In this document: piece after piece, positions 33,927-44,357 of the stretch | Layout: the number at the start of each line of letters is the position of its first letter | How positions within the stretch are numbered: position 1 is the first letter of the stretch | Assembly: GCA_003427395.1 (NCBI GenBank) | Contig: BFEA01000119.1 | Coordinates: 621,799 to 685,798, forward strand | Direction: 5' to 3' | DNA: 64,000 bases | Source: Chara braunii | Taxonomy: Eukaryota; Streptophyta; Charophyceae; Charales; Characeae | The notes under the pieces: generated by a model | The model's input: only the letters and a program-made list of their open reading frames with translations | What the model was told of the DNA's origin: nothing | Database searches by the model: none | Translations under genes and position numbers: made by a program

Positions 33927-34519
33927 TGTCGACCGGTAGAAGAGCTCTGCAGGCCTCCAACACAAACCCTATGTCTCACGCCACGTCTGTCACCCACGGG
34001 AGGGTTGGTCGGGGCTCTGCAACCTCCACAAAACACGTCAGTCCACATGCACGAAAACAAAGATCGTAACAGACCTAGACGAATGCAAGACGAAACTCAT
34101 GAAACACTGTCTGGAAGGAATAAAAGAAGTAGTTTCATTCAGTCCAAAAGGATGGGATGTGAAGCACTAGTTCCAGCCTCGGCCGTACATCTCGCCCCAA
34201 TGTCTGAAAAGTCCGTCTGAGTCCCCACTGACATAGTCAACAGAAAACGTCTTATCCTCCCCCTGATTGGATGGCACCTGTATCGCGCCCGTCGATCCCA
34301 AGGGACCGTACTCGAACTCTCAGTGTCAGATGTTGCCTCCCTTGCCCATCGAGGCCATAGCTCTAGGTCGGTCGATACCATGCCTCACCAGGAACTCGCT
34401 CAGGCAAGACGGCACTTCGGAGGTCCGTCTGTGAAAGTATCTCTTCAAAAGGGCCGTCCGTGGAAGTACCTCTTCAAAGGCCCGGTTCGGAAATGTATCC
34501 TTTCGATGTCCTTATGCCT

Positions 34520-35343
34520 GGGATACTTTACCGATTCTGGGACTCCGAGGCGGACGCATCACGAAAAGGCACATTGAGGAGGCATTTTCTTGAACCAGGC
34601 CCTCCTAAGGGGCGCGTTGCTGAAAGGCATTGAAGGGGTACTTTACCGATCCGGCCACTCCAAGGCAGAGCATCACTAAAAGGCACATTGAGGGGACATT
34701 TTTCTCGAACCAGGTCATCCGAAGAGGCACGCCGTGAAGAGGTACTTAGAAGAGACGCTTTCCCGAACCAGGCCTTCCGGAAGGGTACCTTGAGATTTGA
34801 ACTCCTGAAGGGGCACACTGCGGTCTAGGGGGCTGTGCCAGGGTACCTGAGACTCGAGAGCTCCGAAGAGACACTTTCCCGAAGCGGGTCTTCCGAAAGG
34901 GGTGGTGCTTTACTGATCCGGACATTCCGAAAATGACACATCACGAAAATAGCACATTGAGAAGATGCTTTACCGATTAGAGCACTCCGAGGGGGCACGT
35001 CTCGAAGGGGCACATTGAAGAGGTACTATCACGAACCAGGCTTTCCGAAAAGACACTATCTCGAACCAGGCTTTCCGAAGAGACACTATCTCGAACCAGG
35101 CTTTCCGAAGAGACACTATCACGAACCAGGCTTATGGAGAGGTACTTTCACGAACCGGGACTTTGAGGAGTCACTATCACGCGCCNGGCACTCCAAGGGG
35201 GCGCATTCCGAATCGGGCACTTCGAAGGGGCGCATTTCGAACGGGGCACTTTCGAAAAGGGACTTTCATGAACCGGGCCTTCCGAAAGGGTACTTCGTGA
35301 TTCGGATTCTCAAAGAGGCTCATGGCGATGTAGAGGCAGTGAC
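34520..35343 (-). repeat. Block inverted relative to the other LTR, built of degenerate ~30-bp repeats
   Basis: This block reads as the reverse complement of 49675-50496. On both sides the LTRs are collinear (up to 34519/49663, and again from about 35350/50810). Inside it are degenerate units of about 30 bp; the cleanest run (35035-35130) repeats a gaaccaggctttccgaagag core followed by acactatctc. A single unknown base (35186) falls in gcgccNggca, at the same place as in the other LTR (49831). Confidence 0.85.
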
Positions 35344-35749
35344 TGCTGCGCCCAAGAGCTTGGTTCAGTCCAGTATCCCCGCCCGCGCCCCAATCAGCTG
35401 CGCAGGGGAGCTTGGTTCATTCTAGTATCCCTGCCTGCTCCCCAAGCCCTGATCAGTTCAGTGATCCAGAGGCTTGTCTAAAGATCCCACCTTGCATGGT
35501 GCTCAGGTAATGCAGGCTGGCATGCCCTGACTGCGCCCGAAGCACAGCGCACAGAAGCGTGCTCGCGCTGATCCAGCTAGCAGAAGGGCGCGGGCTCATA
35601 ATTCTCCGAGCGCAGCAACTCTCCTGCAGTTCAGATCTGGTTGGACGGCGTCCCGCTTCTTCCCGTCAGTCCCCGTTCTCCGTTCCTCTTGCGCAGTGCT
35701 CGTAGACACACGCGACCCCGTCGCCACCCCGCATAGGCATGCCGTTGGT

Positions 35750-36420
35750 CCCTCTTGTCTGCTCCCGCAGATGTGCGGGTGTGCGCGCAGTAGCGCGCGA
35801 TGTCTCCCGCTAGTTCCCCCGCGGGCGCGGATGTGCGAGCAGTAGCATGTCGTGTCCCCAGTTAGTCCCCGCACGTGCACGGTCGTGCGAGCAGTGGCGC
35901 GCGGTGTTCCCTGTCAATCCCCGCACGTGCGCAGATGTGCGTGCAGTAGCGCGCGATGTCCCGGCTCGCTTCCTCAGGTGCGCAGGTGTGTGCGCAGCAG
36001 CGCACAATGTTCCTGCCGCCCCCCGCAGGTGCGTGCGTGCGCGCGCGGCGGCGCGCGGTGTCCCAGCTGGCCCCTGCACGTGCGCGCGGTAGTGCTCAGT
36101 GTTCCCCTATCAGATCCCCCTCCGCGCGTGAGCGTGTGAGCGAATGCCAGTGGCTGTCCTCCCCCGATCCGCAGCGTGCAGGGGTGGTTGTGGTTGCGCG
36201 CGGCTATCCTAACAGTCCCTGTTCGTGCGCTGGAGCGCGCTGATGCGCGCGGGCTGCTCCGCCTGATCCCGCTTGCGCGCACCGTGCACGAGCTCCCCCG
36301 ACCTTCGCCGCCTATGAGCGAGCGTGCGCGCCAACGCGCGCAGCCCCGTACGTGGTGCGCGAGCCCGCATACCTGTCCGCTAGTGCGCCTGTGCGGCCGT
36401 GCGTAGTGACGCGCTCGTCA
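35750..36420 (-). repeat. GC-rich alternating GCGC/TGTGCG tract, 3' LTR
   Basis: Imperfect repeats of about 60 bp are built from cgcaggtgcgcaggtgtgtgcgc-like words (each shorter stretch interrupted), rich in alternating purine-pyrimidine steps that favour Z-DNA. The counterpart in the right LTR is 51220-51880. Arg/Ala/Pro/Cys-rich open frames on both strands are artefacts of this composition. Confidence 0.7.
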
Positions 36421-37388
36421 GCCCCCCCGGTGCGCGGTGACCCGTGGAGTCGCGCACGTGCACTCCCCCGTGCGCCTCCGTCGCTCCTCTTGTCGGGAAG
36501 TCCCCCCGCGTGTTCCTGTCCCGTGCGTCTTCTCCTCCCATGCCCGTGTCCCGCCTGTGAGAAGTCCCCGTCCGGAGCCCTGTTCGGCTTTTAAAGTTCG
36601 CAGGGCTCCTTCCCTCGGTCCCGTCGCCCTCTGGGCCTGCACCTATGTTGCAGCGCCCCAGTACCGGCCCTGTTCCCAAACCTAATTGGAGACCCGAAGA
36701 CTTTTTGTCGAGGGGGGTCTTTTTGTCGGGAACCGGGCCTTTTGCAGCACCCCAGGACCGGACCTATTTCCGAACCTGCCCCAGGCCTATCTCGGCCTTG
36801 GTGGTCCCCACTCATAAGTGATACCAGCCCCCCTTGTGAAAATCAAGTGGGCCCGCCCGAAACTCTAGGCCGGGAGGCCCACTTCCGAGCCCTAGGCCCG
36901 CACCTTTCACCTCTTAGTGTCGAGGCTTCGGTGTAGGGCCGATCCCACCGCTTGTTCACGGAGGGTGTTCTTGAGAATTCGGTTACTCGAGGCAACTTCG
37001 GACACCACCGCCGCTTAAAACGTCCGTAGCCTCACGGTAAACGCCCGGCGCCTCCATTCCCTCGACTATTCTGCCGACCTTTAGTATCATCCCGACCTTT
37101 CGCGGTCGTGCCCTCTTGCCCGACCCTTCGGCAGTTGTCCGCTGTGGTAGCCTCCTTATGTTCGTCAGTAGCTCACGTCTTAAGCTCTCTCCGCAATGAT
37201 ACCGATCTCCAATGCTCGAGCCGTGCGCGAACTGAACGTTGTAGCTCGGCCACTCGTTCCGTCAATCTGTCGCGACATTTTTCCCATGGCCGGTGAGCCT
37301 CTGCCAGGTAGAAACCAACAAATGGGAACCTCATAGCGCGCCCTTGTAAAGGAAGTAAAGGGCGTTGTAGGGCTGGAGCCGCCCGACA

Positions 37389-37402
37389 ACAACCCCCCCC
37401 CC
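37389..37402 (-). promoter_or_regulatory. Polypurine tract of element 1
   Basis: Ten consecutive C on the plus strand (37393-37402) give G10 on the element strand, followed by TTGT and then the 3' LTR start. This is where plus-strand synthesis of a minus-oriented LTR element would be primed. Confidence 0.7.
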
Positions 37403-37506
37403 ATTCTCGACGTCCCCGGCGAGCGATCTGGGTATATCAAGGAAGAGGGAGGAGAAAAGCCGATTCCTAATCTCTATCCATCAACCCAAGATTGTCTTCT
37501 TTTCCT

Positions 37507-39279
37507 TCACCGCGTCCTTTTTCGTCGTTTTTCCTTCTTTCTTTGCTTTTTCTTAACCAATCTCTTTTTAACCCCTAATCGGTTGGCGAACCCTCGTTGC
37601 TTGTTCTCGTAGCAGCGCTCGCTTTCCTTCTCGTATACTACCAGCATGGCCTTAATAGCCTCCTTACTCTTACGCTTCCTCTCCCTTCTTAACCCGGCCG
37701 ACTCTATGACCTCACATTTCTTCTTTTTCGTGTCACTCCATTGTCTACTCCTGACCCCTAGGATCTTCTCTTTCCCCGTTTTTGCAGACGTCTTAGAGGG
37801 TTCCCCTGTCTCATAAGTGTCCTTCCCTGCAACCCCTCCTTTATGCTCTTTCAAGCGTTCCTCTAGCCGTTTGTCGACCTCTTCTTTCTCCTTACTCTTC
37901 TCTGGATGCAGGATAGTTTCCTTCCGATCTTTAAAGATTTTTAAGCGGGCCCCTGATATCGGTTCCGTCCATCTAGCCCCGTCAAATTCCTCTATCAGGT
38001 AGGTTCCGCCTTCTAGCCTCTTTACCACACGATAGGGCCCCATCCATCGATTTGCTAACTTCCCTGTCCATTTTCTTTCTAACAAGAAATCATAAAGCAA
38101 GACTAGGCTCCCCGTGGGTATCCCTTCTTGCCTGACTCAGAGATTTTTGTCCCACCTTTCCTTATTTTTCCCCCTCTGGGTTTTTAGCCTTTCCGTAGCA
38201 TCCAGGGTGCTATCCTCTAGGGTTTCAGCTATCTGCTTGATTCTAGCGACCAACAACTGCTCTTTAGTTGAGACCTCTTCCCAATCAATCGTCTGCCAAG
38301 AGTCAATATGAAATTTTATTGGTAAGGGACAATGTCTTCCAAACCACAAAGTGTAGGGAGGATACCCCGTAGTCGATCGAACCGTGATATTATCCACCCA
38401 GACAGCGAATCTCAGATACCTAGGCCACTTCTTTTCCTTCATTTCGCACCACTTGGCGAGTGCATTCACTAGAGACTGATTCCCCCTCTCTACGGGAGCG
38501 TTAGTCTGAGGATGATATGCCGTAGATAGCGACACTCGTATCCCAGCTCTCTGGAGAAGTTCCTGAACCTCCTTAGCCATAAACTCTGACCCCCTATCCA
38601 TGACAATCTTCCCTACTCAACCATACCGCGTGATATATTCTGTTTGATATCCACCCACAACCTTGCCATTTTTCTGACACAGCGGCCATGTCTCCACAAA
38701 CCCTGTCAAGTCGTCCCTAATGTCCATGATATAATTCATTCCTCCTTCTCCCTTGGGCATCTTAACTAAGTCTACGTGAACTTTCCGACCTACCGCCGTT
38801 GGATAAGAAGGGAACAAGGGTTCCTTATACTTAACTACAACCCTTTTCTGACATTCTGCGCACGTGAGACATTATAATTCCACGTCTCTATATAGGCCAT
38901 CCCACCAATAAAGATTTCTAACCTTCTCAAATGTTCCCTTCACTCCTCTGTGTCCCCCAATGACACCGTCGTGAAGTTCCGCTATTATGTCCCGTTGTTG
39001 ACCCTCATCACAGACAACTCTCATCGACATCCTGTTCTTAGGAGGTCTCTTAAAGAGGTGCCCCGCTCTTAGGCAATATTGTTGAGCCTCTTTTCTAACC
39101 TTGTCATCCTCCTCAGCTTCACCTATGAGGTACCGTCCTATCCGATGGTATTTTCCTGTGTAAAGGTTTTCCAGGAATAGTGGAGCCCCGTTGACACTAG
39201 GCTCTCCTCTTACTGAGTCTATCTTCACTTGCACGAATTTGTCGACTCCACCAGGTGACCCTAAGTTTCCCTCTTCCAA
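37507..39279 (-). pseudogene. Integrase, element 1 (two in-frame stops)
   Basis: This is the integration enzyme of the element. In order: a linker and HHCC zinc finger (AELHDGVIGGHRG, then CLTCAEC near 38865), the D,D35E core with first Asp in KVHVDLVKMP near 38770, second Asp in VMDRGSEF near 38598 and Glu in NAPVERGN near 38490 (35 residues apart), and a C-terminal SH3-like domain (GPYRVVKRLEGGTYLIE near 38040) followed by a Lys/Glu-rich tail. The frame is broken by TAA at about 38874, between the zinc histidines and cysteines, TGA at about 38614 just before the second Asp, and a stop and frame change near 38137-38100. All three catalytic residues remain. It follows RT-RNase H directly, as in Ty3/gypsy pol. 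Confidence 0.9.
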
Positions 39280-39285
39280 CGGAAT

Positions 39286-40758
39286 TCATGATAAGCCATC
39301 CACGACCGAATTTTTGGCCCCTAAGATTCGTTCCACTACGTAGTCGAACATCCTTATATGCATGTGCCACCTAGTAATCGTGGGATCCGTCAGCGAGAAG
39401 TCTTTCTGCAGGACGGCCGCCACTGCCATGGGATGGACTCGTTGCACAAACCTACGTCCATAAATATAATGCCGAAAGACATTTAAGCAGTGTAGCACCC
39501 CGAGAACTTCTTTCTTAAACTGGGAGTAGTTCCTCTCGGTGGTGTTTAATGTCTTACTTTCGAATCTGAGAGGTATCTCTTTGCCCTCCGGGTTTTTTTG
39601 AGCTAAGATCCCCCCAATGGAGGCAGGCCCCGCATTCGTGCAAACAACAAAAGACCGCTTCTCCTCGTCCTCAAAGTAAGGAACTCCAAGGACTTGTCCC
39701 CCTTCTTTAAATTCGTCCTTTAAAGCTCTCACAGCTTCCTCTTGCTCACTCGTCCACCTCCATTCCACTCCTTTGCGCAAGAGCCTTCTCAGCGGTTCGG
39801 TCTTCCCAGCATAGCCCTTTATAAAGTTCTTCCAGAACCCAACCACCCCCAGGAATTGGCATATAGCGGTAATATACCGTAGCGGAGTAGGCCAGTTCAT
39901 AAGTTTCTCTAACTTCGCGTGATCCGGCCTTCCACCATCCTTGTCGCAGATGTAGCCTAGTATCTTTATGGAAGACACTGCCCATCTACTCTTGGTTCCG
40001 CTTACCGTCAGATTAGCGTGCTTTAACTTCACTAGCTCCTTCTTAATATCTTCAGCGTGGGTCGCAACGAACATCCTTACTCCAGGCCTCACCTCAGTCT
40101 CGTCCTTCTCATGGGGTCCTTTGATTGGAAAGTCATCCAGGGTGATCTGCACCAGATTCGGTATAAGTCCTCCCAGGACTGCTACCATCGCTCTTTGGAA
40201 GACCGCCACGCCATTAGTCCATCCCATTGGTACCACCATCATCTGTATTAGCCCCAATGGCGTGTGCATTGCAGTCAGATGCCGGTCTCGGTAATCAAGC
40301 GGAATTTCGTCATAGCCTGAGAAAAGGTCGCAGACCGAGTAAATCGAGCGTCCGGCAGCTCCTTCAGAGAGAAGATCTGCATTCGGAATAGACCCGACGT
40401 CCCTAATTGTAACCTTATTCGTTTTCTGTAGGTCTTGTATCCATCGGAGCTTCCCATTTGGCTTCCTAATAAAGAACCACCGATTCGCATAGGCACTCTC
40501 ACAAGGCTCGGCCACGAAAGTTCTAATTTTTTCCTTTAAGAAGTCCATTATCAGTTCCTTCTCTTTCTGAGCGCACTCGAAGCCCGCGTCTTTCCAGGGT
40601 ACATGAGGGACCGTATAAATTCTGGCGGGCTTCACATATCGTGGATCTATCGGCCCCCTTTCTGCGTCGCAAAACATCACTGCTTTGTCGCATGACTGCA
40701 GGGTCTCTATAATGAGGTTCTTTTCCTCGGTAGTAATGTTTTCATCTCCTATATCCAT
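39286..40758 (-). CDS. Reverse transcriptase-RNase H, element 1 (490 codons)
   Basis: The open frame runs from ATG at 40758 to TGA at 39286. The RT palm is at residues about 85-270: LRWIQDLQKTNKVT, first catalytic Asp 144 in SVCDLFSGYDE, the MPMGWTNGVAVFQRAM-type motif near 176-191 (VVPMGWTN), and TLDD at 206-209, where Thr replaces the usual aromatic residue of the Y/F-x-DD box. The connection (GYAGKTEPLRRLLRKG) and RNase H follow from about 330. In RNase H the first catalytic Asp is replaced by Asn 375 (VVCTNAGPAS), while Glu 417 is present (QFKKEVLG). The start overlaps by one base the stop of the preceding frame (TAATG). The frame ends at VVDGLS, where an Arg usually follows, so TGA may be a decayed CGA. 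The protein is probably inactive. Confidence 0.92.
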   Translation of the reverse strand: MDIGDENITTEEKNLIIETLQSCDKAVMFCDAERGPIDPRYVKPARIYTVPHVPWKDAGFECAQKEKELIMDFLKEKIRTFVAEPCESAYANRWFFIRKPNGKLRWIQDLQKTNKVTIRDVGSIPNADLLSEGAAGRSIYSVCDLFSGYDEIPLDYRDRHLTAMHTPLGLIQMMVVPMGWTNGVAVFQRAMVAVLGGLIPNLVQITLDDFPIKGPHEKDETEVRPGVRMFVATHAEDIKKELVKLKHANLTVSGTKSRWAVSSIKILGYICDKDGGRPDHAKLEKLMNWPTPLRYITAICQFLGVVGFWKNFIKGYAGKTEPLRRLLRKGVEWRWTSEQEEAVRALKDEFKEGGQVLGVPYFEDEEKRSFVVCTNAGPASIGGILAQKNPEGKEIPLRFESKTLNTTERNYSQFKKEVLGVLHCLNVFRHYIYGRRFVQRVHPMAVAAVLQKDFSLTDPTITRWHMHIRMFDYVVERILGAKNSVVDGLS

Positions 40759-41570
40759 TACTTTGAGTCTTTTTCAGTGATCCTTGGTCCTTCCGAGGCC
40801 TTACGCTCCCCGATCATATGAGTTATCTCCTCCTCCGTAATACCTATCTCCCCAGTCCTATCACGGCTGACCACGGCCGGCTTCACCTTCTGGGCCACGG
40901 TTTTGTATCTTTTTACTCCACCGCCGTGTGGGGGAATTCCTCCAAAAAAGACAGATTGATACACCCCCCGAATTCGTCATCATCCGCTTCCTTCGGATAG
41001 GGAGTCCCATTTATAACATACCTGTCTTCAATTTCCTCGACTTCTAACCTCTTATCCTTTATTGTGAGAGGGCCCAAGGTGAGTTTCTCCGGAATTATCT
41101 TGCAGCTTCTTGTCTTAAGAAACCCTTCGTTCGGTAGGAAGACTTCATGACGTTTGTCGTACTCATTCACTGTCTTTAGTGTCACTCGACTACCGTCTGG
41201 CCCGTTTATGGTAACAGTTTGGCCGCCATCACGCCTATTCTCAGTGGTGGCATTCATGTGTAAGCCACGTCCTGCCGAGGATTAACTATGAGGAACAGTC
41301 CTCGACGGTGAACACCGGAACGGTGACCTCCACACCAGCAACGATAACTTTGGCCTTGTGACACACCCCAAGCGCTGGCTGTCGTAATTAGTTAGCGGAA
41401 ATCATAGTCATAGCCACGCTCCTATCAATGTCCAGGCCGAACCTTCGCGCGACTTTGTCCTCACAGACCCGTCATCCACTTCCTACCCCGTTAACTGTAG
41501 CTTTTAATTTCCCACTTCCTAGAACATAGAAATAACCTTCCTTTCCTTCCTCCTCACCCTTCTCCTTTTC
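40758..41570 (-). pseudogene. Protease region and pre-RT frame, element 1
   Basis: On the minus strand from about 41560 the sequence reads YFYVLGSGKLKATVNGV, a typical lead-in to a retropepsin, but the expected D-T/S-G active site is missing: a stop and a short deletion lead to RRFGLDIDRS, which in element 2 follows the active site. A flap-like part and the end motif LILGRTWLTH (usual form LILGRPW) follow near 41280. Two or three stops lie within. The next frames, 41257-40913 and 40964-40758, carry acidic linker sequence up to RT. The order gag-PR-RT is therefore normal, but the protease is dead. Confidence 0.65.
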
Positions 41571-41894
41571 TGCCATAAGAGAGGATGCCTTGGCTTCTGC
41601 TGACTCCGTTAATGGCACTTTCGTTTTCTTCATCATAGCCACCAGCTCGTCCCTTGCTGGACCACAACCCGCTATGAATTATTTAAGAGCAATAGGAATC
41701 GGCATATCCATGGCCCTCCTCAGTGGCGCTCTTAAATCGACCTCATCCAGTGTACTCTTCAAGTGGAACTTCTTAGGTCCTTTCTTTCTTGGAGTCAAGG
41801 GCGATCCGGACGACTCAACTTGCTCTTCAGTCATGGGCTGATCAGAATCCACCTTCTTCCCGCTGCTGGATTCACTCGTGTGTTGTGTGCAAAC

Positions 41895-43356
41895 CTAAAC
41901 TTCGTCATTATTAATGTCTTCCTCAAACTTAACCGACGATATCCTCATCCCCGGGCTGTCAGGTCCATCATCCAACTCATCCTCGAATGTCACTCTTGAC
42001 ACTTTGGCTGTAGTCGGTATTTGAGCCTGTTTCCCTTTGGCCTCGTTCATCCTTTTTCTCCTGATATCCACATTTATCTTCATGGAGGGCAGAAAAGGAA
42101 CAGGCTTCCCCTCATCAGCCCACATCACGTACTTCCTATCGTCGAGTTCTATGATCCCTTCCTTCAAAGCGTCTATCATGGCCTGACAGTCTTTCTTTCG
42201 GTGGTCCTCCTCGCCACAATATATACAGGCTTTGTCGTTCCAAGTTCGCTTGGGACTCGGATCCCCTCTTTCCCTAGTCTCAGGCCTTAGATTGGGTCAG
42301 TTTGGAGTCTCATCCCTCTTCTGGCTCGTCTGCAGTCTTAGTACGACTGCCTTCAGTGCCTCCAACTCCTTTGTCAATTCCACCTCACGGTCGTCCGGTC
42401 TCTTGGGCTCTATTTCCTCCCTCGGCTTCCACCTGTTGTCCTTAATGTTCGACCATTCTCCACTCGGGCCGGTTCCCTTTCCTCCATTCACCTTCGGTCT
42501 TTGCCTGTTCGCCCCTTTTTGGTGAGCTCGAGTAGGCTTCCCTATTTTCCGTCCTTGGCCTCCTATCTTCGAATTGAGATCTTTCCCCACTCCTGTACTC
42601 AGAGACACCTTTCCCTAGATTGTCGAGGATCCTGGCAAGGTGGGCTTTCACACTTTGCCCTTCAGTGTCATGAACCATGACCTTGACTTGGGCAAACGCC
42701 ACTTTAGAAGGAAGGTCTCTCATAATCTTTTCTCGCTTCTCACGTGACAGGAACCCTAGAAATATCCCGCACCTTTCTAATTCTGTCAGGAATCCCCCTT
42801 CCACCAGAGGGTTAGAAGCCTTCTCGTACCTCCTTGCAAATGCCACCATGCTCTCATCCTCTTGCTTCTTCATCTTTTTAAGATCATCCACAGAGTAGGA
42901 GATCTCATCACAGGCGAAGATTCTGCCGATTCTTTCCTTGAACGTCAACCATCTCCTACTATCTGGGATAATCTCTCTTACTTCACGATCTATCTTAGGA
43001 GCCGTGTGATGAAGGAAGTTAACGATCATATCTTGATCACTCCATTCCGCCCTCATCCCTAACACTTCTCAGTCATCCAAGAATTCCGTAATATTCTTCC
43101 CGTTGAAGATCGTCTGGATTCCGACCAGCACTGGAGACTGATACGCAGGTGGTCCAAGAAAAGGTGACATATAAGCGCCTGGCGCATACGCCATGGAGTG
43201 AGGGTCTTTTTTGTATAACTCACTCATGGCCTCCCTACACGGGTCCCTCATTCCGGGATCCGCAAACCTAGTTATCCGAGCTCTGTTTAAAACTTCCTTC
43301 CTCCAACCATCGTTCCTTGAGGTCCTCCCTTCGGTTTCTTTGGTCCGATTATCCAT
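41895..43356 (-). pseudogene. gag with CCHC zinc knuckle, element 1
   Basis: The capsid-like part spans 43356-42442. It includes YQSPVLVGIQTIFNGKNITE, a TGA after FLDD (43069), then RAEWSDQDMIVNFLHHTAPK and a helical region (DDLKKMKKQEDESMVAFARR) typical of Ty3/gypsy gag. After one frameshift near 42450-42600 the second frame (42608-41895, with a TGA at 42297) encodes a Lys/Arg-rich region and the zinc knuckle CIYCGEEDHRKKDC (CX2CX4HX4C) near 42230-42189. The tail is acidic (EDELDDGPDSPG). The protein would package the element RNA. Two in-frame stops and one frameshift mark it as decayed. Confidence 0.85.
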
Positions 43357-43503
43357 CTCCTATAAGACTCTCTTAAGCTTATCTAACTCGTTTCCCCCGT
43401 CGATACCCATTTTTCTGTCGGGACTATTCGCTCTAGACTCTTGTGTTCTGACTTCCCCAACCTCATAAGGCAGGTAAGCTCCTTCGCCTTCCATCCTTTC
43501 TCC

Positions 43504-44341
43504 TTAGTCCACTAAAAGCCGGTTCAAGACTGCCCTCACCCTTTCCGTTGATTCCTCTAGTAATTCCCGTAACGCCTCAAAATCCTCGTTTTTCCCTTCG
43601 GCCCTCACAACTAAGGCCGTAGTCAAAGAAGCTTGTAAATAACGCGAGTTTGCATCCAAGGTACTTAAGGATACGTCGTCCACTACTGCCTTAGAGAGCT
43701 CTCCTAATGCCCGGGCATCCTCCCTCGGTCTTATCCTTATCGTGACTATAGTCTCTCTCCAGGTTCGCAATATCATCTCCCCACCAAAGACGGTGGTGAT
43801 AATTTTTATCTTAGCTAGGTGGAGATCATCTGCAGCTTTCCAAATAGCACACTTCCTACCCTCTATTGCCGCTTTGGCAGAGCATTCGATCTCCTCTGCG
43901 TGACTCAATTGCCCTTCATGCGTTGTTTCCACCAGAACTTGAACTGTTGATCCTTCCCTCTCTGCTCTCATCGAAAGGTTGTATCTCCTCCCCCTCGCCT
44001 CGACATTGGCCATCCTTCTCTTGAACAGCTTCCTCCCGGATCTCCTTTAAGCGCCTGGCAAGGAACTCGTTTGTCCATCTTGCAATCTTCTCTCTCTCCT
44101 CTTTATAAATGGCGACCAGTCGTTCCACTTTTCTCTCTAACCTCCCTAATCCGACTTCATCTGTGGAGGTCCACCACTCCTGATATCTCGCTAGCAGGCG
44201 CTCCACCTTCTCCTCGACTGGGTCCATGTAGTTTTTCAGGATGTTGTATATTTTAGTGTCCTTCAATCTCACACGAGAGCCCGCTCTTCGTGGACGGTCT
44301 CGTCCTTCTCTATTTTGCACCGCATCCATCCTTCTGACCAC
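43504..44341 (-). pseudogene. Charged coiled-coil ORFs upstream of gag, element 1
   Basis: Two overlapping minus-strand frames, 44341-43916 (141 codons) and 44013-43504 (169 codons), overlap by 98 nt. The first is rich in Glu, Arg and Lys with heptad-like Leu spacing (VEEKVERLLARYQEWW, LERKVERLVAIYKEEREK). The second has CSAKAAIEGRKCAIWKAADD and a Leu/Glu-rich helical end. They probably derive from one protein split by a frameshift. I do not recognise the family. The location next to gag suggests a gag-associated or structural accessory protein, but this is a guess. Confidence 0.5.
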
Positions 44342-44357
44342 ACCATAACGATGTAGG

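Larger units (their letters stand above)
33927..37388 (-). mobile_element. 3' LTR of element 1 (left, 3,462 bp)
   Basis: The LTR starts TGTCGACCGGTAGAAG and ends GCCGCCCGACA. It matches the right LTR except for an inverted 0.82-kb block (34520-35343) and the absence of about 0.3 kb present in the right copy (50497 to about 50805). Over the last 300 bp I count roughly one difference per 15 positions between the two LTRs, so the insertion is not recent. No protein is encoded; open frames here come from tandem repeats. Confidence 0.9.

Noticed and set aside
35015-35425. 136-codon open frame with repeated EPGFPKRHY peptide
   Set aside because: It is a by-product of the 30-bp tandem repeats; the block is inverted in the other LTR and the frame is not otherwise conserved.
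35596-36685. Arg/Ala/Cys/Pro-rich open frames on both strands (and 51281-52013)
   Set aside because: GC-rich tandem repeats lack stops in most frames; frames on opposite strands are equally long.
39968-40294. 108-codon plus-strand open frame
   Set aside because: It is antisense to the RT coding frame.
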